A DNA stretch of 8,195 nt, taken from NCBI GenBank assembly GCA_947167555.1, contig CAMVIO010000081.1, positions 1 to 8,195 of the forward strand, in the 5' to 3' direction. The notes beneath the pieces are model-generated. The model was not told the origin of the DNA and searched no databases. It was given only the letters and a program-made list of their open reading frames with translations. This DNA is from an uncultured Selenomonadales bacterium. Its GTDB lineage: Bacteria; Bacillota; Negativicutes; Selenomonadales; Selenomonadaceae. Both the position numbers and the translations under genes were made by a program. Within the stretch, counting starts at the first letter, position 1. Every line of letters begins with the position of its first letter. Of this stretch, positions 4,911-8,195 are shown piece after piece.

Positions 4911-7533
4911 CGAAGCGAGAGCAAGCAAAGGCAAAAACATATTCAGCTTCGCGGCCCGGCTCGTCCTGTCCTTTGCCGTGTTCGTCCTCATCATCAGCAG
5001 CATCGGTTTGCTCGTCCATTGGAAAATGAACGTGCTGATCGATTTCGAGGCGGCGCATTTTGTCCGGGACAAGACCCAGGACGCGGCCAATGACTTGACG
5101 CTGCAGCTTGACAGCGTGGCGCGGGAACTGGAGGACGCGGGCGACCTGTTCATGCGTGAAAATCTGCGCCCTGCGGCATTCATCGACGCGCTGGCGGCCC
5201 GCGACCCGTCGGCGACCATCGGCGTCGTCGAGTACGGCGGCAACGTGGTGGCGGGCATGCCGCTCCATAAGGAGACCAACGAGCAGATCGGATACAGCTT
5301 CCGCGGCGCGCGTTCCATCCGCAATTATCCGGGGCGGGGCGTGCTGGTGACGGTGCCTGTTCTCAAGGAGGAAAATATCCGTTATGTGCTCTATAAATTT
5401 TATCGAAGCGAAACAGTGGCAGAACGCTTTCCGTTGGCCGCCCGCGTCGGCATGGGACACATTTTCCTCTGCGAGCGGGCAACGGGCCGCGTGGTCGCCG
5501 ATTACGGCGGGAACGCCGATTCCGGGCATTTTTACAAGGATGACGAGCATACGCTGATCGATCTCGATCGTCTGATGCCGGAGGTCGAAAAAGTCGGCAG
5601 CGCGGCAATCACCTCGGAAACGCTGGGCGGAGAATACTTCCCCTGTGCCGCCGAGGTGCAGAACTGGAATTTCATGATGGTCGGCTATGCGGACAGGGAT
5701 TTCTTCTCCGGCGGGATTTCCAAGATCCATTTGCTGGTGCTTTGGGTCTTCGGCCTTTTGATCCTGCTGTTCAGCATTTTCACGCTCTATTCGTTCACGG
5801 CGGCGCTGCAGGCGGAGGAGAGCAAGGAACTCAAGGAGGCCAAGGAAGAAGCGGAGCGCGCGAACCAGGCCAAGAGCGCGTTCCTCGCGAACATGAGCCA
5901 CGAGATCCGCACGCCGATCAACGCGGTGCTGGGCATGAACGAGATGATCCGGCGCGAGGCGGACGACGAGCAGATCAGGAAATACTCGTGGAACATCAAG
6001 AGCGCCAGCGAGACGCTGCTTTCGCTGATCAACGACATCCTCGATTTCTCGAAGATCGAGTCCGGCAAGATGGAAATCGTCGAGACGGCGTATCAGCTCA
6101 GCTCGCTCTTGAATGATGTCGTCAATATGATCCGCTACAAGGCGGAGCAGAAGGGGCTGGAATTTTACATCAAGGTGGACGAATCGATCCCTGACAGCCT
6201 GATCGGCGACGAGGTCCGTATCCGGCAGGTCATCGTCAATATCCTGAACAACGCGGTCAAGTACACGCCCGAAGGCAGCGTGACCTTCGACGTGCGCGGC
6301 GAAACAACGGAGGACGGCAATCTGCTGCTGCGCATCGCGTCCATCGACACGGGGCTTGGCATCAAGGAGGAGGACAAGGGCAAGCTGTTCGCGAAGTTCC
6401 AGCGGCTTGACGTGGAGAAGAACCGCAACGTCGAAGGAACGGGACTCGGCCTTTCGATCACTCTGCGTCTCGTTGAGATGATGCATGGCAAGATTGATGT
6501 GGAAAGCACTTACGGCGAAGGCTCGACCTTCACGATCACGCTTCCGCAGAAAATCAACGACCCCATGCCCATCGGCGACTTCGAGAAACGCGTCGAGGCG
6601 TTCATCAAGGGCGAGCAGGCGTACCGCGAAACCTTCATCGCGCCGGAGGCCGAGGTGCTGGTCGTCGACGACAACAGCATGAACCTGTTCGTGTTCCAGA
6701 GCCTCCTGAAATCCACGAAAATCCAAATCACGACGGCCAAGAGCGGGATGGAGTGCCTCGACAAGATTGCCGCCAAGCGCTTTGACATCGTGTTCCTCGA
6801 TCACATGATGCCGGAAATGGACGGCATCGAAACCCTGGAACGGGCGAAGGCGATGCCGGAGAGCCAGTGCCACGGCGTGCCCTTTATCGCGCTGACCGCC
6901 AACGCCATTGCCGGGGCGCGGGAAATGTTCCTCGAGGCGGGCTTCACCGATTACCTGTCGAAGCCCATCAACAGCAAGATGCTGGAACGCATGATTCAGG
7001 ATTACCTGCCCGAGAGCAAGATTTTGAGCCCGGAGGAAGCATCGCCGGAGCCGAAGGAAGAGGCGAAGCCGGAACCCGTCGAGACGGCAGCGCAGATGCC
7101 GGAGGAAAAGCCCGCCGAGACAACGGAAAGCGCAGGCGGCGCGCCGAGCGATTCCGGCGACGAGCAGATCGACAAGGAAACCGGCATGCAGTATTGCGGC
7201 GACATGGAAGAAATGTTCCAGGAGTTCGTCAAGATGTTCTGCGAGCGCAAGGAGGAAACCTTCGAGAAGATCAAGACCGCTTATGACGCCGGGAATTGGG
7301 AAGACTACACGACACATGTGCACGCGCTGAAATCCACGGCGCTTTCCGTCGGAGGCAGGAAGCTTTCGGAGGCGGCGAAAGCACTGGAAATGGCGGGGCA
7401 CGTCTGCTGCGAAGGAACGGAGAGCGAAAAGGAAAAGCAAATCGCCTTTATCCGCGAGAACCACGAAAAGACGCTGGCGCTCTACGACGCCTATTGCGAT
7501 GAAGCGGAAAAACGGGGATTCTGGGTAAAATAG
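4903..7533 (+). CDS. Hybrid sensor histidine kinase (sensor-HisKA-HATPase-receiver-HPt)
   Basis: This is a membrane phosphorelay kinase of 876 residues. The order is TM1 (18-39), a periplasmic sensor of about 235 residues (40-274), TM2 (275-297), and a coiled linker rich in Glu, Lys and Ala (about 300-325). HisKA follows with His333 in NMSHEIRTP. The ATPase has an N-box (NILNNAVKYTP at 446-456), DTGLG at 481-485 and GTGLGL at 512-517. The receiver has Asp589, Asp590, phosphoacceptor Asp633 in FLDHMMPEMDG, Thr665 and Lys687 in SKP. A Pro/Glu-rich linker (about 705-755) leads to an HPt domain with His807 in HALKS. All phosphotransfer residues are intact. The sensor resembles a Cache-like extracellular domain in layout, but I cannot assign a family by eye. 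TTG 4903 is supported by AAGGGGGG nine bases upstream and overlaps the BMP-like gene by eight bases. The expected relay is His333, Asp633, His807, then an external receiver, most simply the stand-alone receiver at the start of the operon. Confidence 0.93.
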   Translation: MNNEARASKGKNIFSFAARLVLSFAVFVLIISSIGLLVHWKMNVLIDFEAAHFVRDKTQDAANDLTLQLDSVARELEDAGDLFMRENLRPAAFIDALAARDPSATIGVVEYGGNVVAGMPLHKETNEQIGYSFRGARSIRNYPGRGVLVTVPVLKEENIRYVLYKFYRSETVAERFPLAARVGMGHIFLCERATGRVVADYGGNADSGHFYKDDEHTLIDLDRLMPEVEKVGSAAITSETLGGEYFPCAAEVQNWNFMMVGYADRDFFSGGISKIHLLVLWVFGLLILLFSIFTLYSFTAALQAEESKELKEAKEEAERANQAKSAFLANMSHEIRTPINAVLGMNEMIRREADDEQIRKYSWNIKSASETLLSLINDILDFSKIESGKMEIVETAYQLSSLLNDVVNMIRYKAEQKGLEFYIKVDESIPDSLIGDEVRIRQVIVNILNNAVKYTPEGSVTFDVRGETTEDGNLLLRIASIDTGLGIKEEDKGKLFAKFQRLDVEKNRNVEGTGLGLSITLRLVEMMHGKIDVESTYGEGSTFTITLPQKINDPMPIGDFEKRVEAFIKGEQAYRETFIAPEAEVLVVDDNSMNLFVFQSLLKSTKIQITTAKSGMECLDKIAAKRFDIVFLDHMMPEMDGIETLERAKAMPESQCHGVPFIALTANAIAGAREMFLEAGFTDYLSKPINSKMLERMIQDYLPESKILSPEEASPEPKEEAKPEPVETAAQMPEEKPAETTESAGGAPSDSGDEQIDKETGMQYCGDMEEMFQEFVKMFCERKEETFEKIKTAYDAGNWEDYTTHVHALKSTALSVGGRKLSEAAKALEMAGHVCCEGTESEKEKQIAFIRENHEKTLALYDAYCDEAEKRGFWVK

Positions 7534-7594
7534 GGGATTTTTCAAAAAAAGAAGGATTTTCAGCCGAAATGCAGAAATAATAAGTACAGTATGC

Positions 7595-7618
7595 AGAACG
7601 GGCGGATGAATCCGTTCT
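7595..7618 (+). other. Hairpin in the leader of the hibernation-factor gene
   Basis: AGAACGG at 7595-7601 pairs perfectly with CCGTTCT at 7612-7618 around a ten-base loop. An alternative smaller fold pairs CGGAT (7603-7607) with ATCCG (7610-7614), so two structures compete. The hairpin ends eight bases before the Shine-Dalgarno sequence. It lacks a following T-run, so it is unlikely to be the kinase terminator. It may influence translation or stability of the hpf mRNA (inference). In the 108-base gap before hpf I see no convincing promoter; TTTTCA (7557-7562) with ATAAGT (7580-7585) is only a weak candidate. Confidence 0.4.
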
Positions 7619-7625
7619 ATCAGAG

Positions 7626-7632
7626 AAGGAGG
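7626..7632 (+). promoter_or_regulatory. Ribosome binding site of the hibernation-factor gene
   Basis: AAGGAGG lies nine bases before ATG 7642. It directly abuts another in-frame ATG at 7633, which is therefore too close to be used, so 7642 is the start. Confidence 0.85.
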
Positions 7633-7641
7633 ATGTATCGC

Positions 7642-8195
7642 ATGGCTACATTCACAGTGAGAGGAAGAAATATGGAGGTTACGCCGGCGCTGAAGGATTA
7701 CGTCGAGAAGCGCGTCGGCAAGATCGCCAAGTATTTTGATAAGGTTGGCGAAATCACGGTGCTGTTGACGGTCTCGAAGGGACGTCACACCGTCGAGGTC
7801 ACAGTGCCTATCGACAAGGGCGTGATGCTGCGCGGCGAGGAAGCGACGATGGATATGTACACGTCGATCGATCTCGTGGTTGAGAAGCTCGAGCGCCAGA
7901 TCCACAAGCACAAGACGAAGCTCCAGCGCCGTTTCCGCGAGGGCGGCTTCAAGGCGGAGCTGGCAGCGGAAGAGAGCAAGGCCGCGCAGGCGCGCGCCGA
8001 TGAGAAGGAAGACGCGGGCGAGTACACCATCGTCCGCACCAAGCATTTCTCTATCAAGCCGATGGACGAGCAGGAAGCGATCATGCAGATGAACATGGTC
8101 AACCACGATTTCTATGTTTTTCGTGACGCGAAGACGGAAGAGATCAGCGTAGTCTATCGCCGCGCCGATGGAAACTACGGCCTCATCCAGCCGGG
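7642..8195 (+). CDS. hpf: Ribosome hibernation promoting factor, long form (3' end outside window)
   Basis: This protein binds the 30S subunit and, in its long form, dimerises ribosomes into inactive 100S particles in stationary phase or stress. 184 codons are visible with no stop, so the gene is cut by the window edge; only a few residues should be missing, given the usual length of about 175-190. The N-terminal S30AE/RaiA domain (about 1-100) begins FTVRGRNMEVTPALKDYVEK and contains VEVTVPIDKG and the basic stretch KHKTKLQRRFR. A charged Ala/Glu linker follows. The C-terminal dimerisation domain starts near 128 (YTIVRTKHFSIKPM) and includes HDFYVFRD and VVYRRADGNYGLI. Presence of both domains marks the long form found in Firmicutes and many other bacteria, as opposed to short enterobacterial HPF. 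It lies 108 bases after the kinase and is probably a separate unit. In many Firmicutes secA follows this gene. Confidence 0.95.
   Translation, partial: MATFTVRGRNMEVTPALKDYVEKRVGKIAKYFDKVGEITVLLTVSKGRHTVEVTVPIDKGVMLRGEEATMDMYTSIDLVVEKLERQIHKHKTKLQRRFREGGFKAELAAEESKAAQARADEKEDAGEYTIVRTKHFSIKPMDEQEAIMQMNMVNHDFYVFRDAKTEEISVVYRRADGNYGLIQP

Noticed and set aside
7595..7618. Hairpin as the intrinsic terminator of the kinase operon
   Set aside because: It is not followed by a T-run, and it lies only eight bases before the hpf ribosome binding site.
4861..8106. Very long antisense reading frame (1081 codons) opposite the kinase and hpf
   Set aside because: It lies opposite strongly supported genes, spans the intergenic gap, and its product is dominated by Arg, His, Leu, Asp and Ala without any recognisable domain. 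It is a product of GC-rich codon use in the + strand genes.
1..8195. CRISPR array, tRNA or rRNA genes, insertion sequences
   Set aside because: No regularly spaced direct repeats, transposase-like coding sequence, terminal inverted repeats or recognisable RNA gene signatures were seen.

Overview
The window looks like chromosomal DNA of a fairly GC-rich Firmicute with strong Shine-Dalgarno sites, an intrinsic terminator and a long-form hibernation factor. By feel of the protein sequences I would guess a Negativicute such as Selenomonas or a relative. That assignment is inference, not a search result. All supported genes are on the + strand.

Positions 1-1444 hold a polar amino-acid ABC transporter pair: a permease with a TTG start and a GlnQ-type ATPase that overlaps it. 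A good sigma70-like promoter lies just upstream of the permease. The solute-binding protein is not in the window. Positions 1445-1892 hold a free-standing cold-shock gene, with a textbook promoter (TTGACA, 17 bp, TATAAT), a dyad upstream of it and a strong intrinsic terminator.

Positions 1994-7533 hold a tightly packed four-gene operon, the most interesting part of the window. It encodes a stand-alone receiver protein, a membrane protein of the PTS EIIC (lactose/cellobiose) fold, a membrane-anchored BMP/PnrA-type periplasmic binding protein, and an 876-residue hybrid histidine kinase (periplasmic sensor, HisKA-HATPase, receiver, HPt). The EIIC-like protein lacks both polar residues expected at the sugar site: the HG-motif His is Phe263 and the NEP glutamate is Val349. 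The binding protein has no ABC partner. Both look like sensory parts of a phosphorelay rather than transporters. A plausible relay is His333 to Asp633 to His807 (HPt) to Asp54 of the stand-alone receiver. No DNA-binding output domain is encoded here.

Positions 7642 to the end hold the long-form ribosome hibernation promoting factor gene. It runs off the window very close to its expected end and is preceded by a small leader hairpin.
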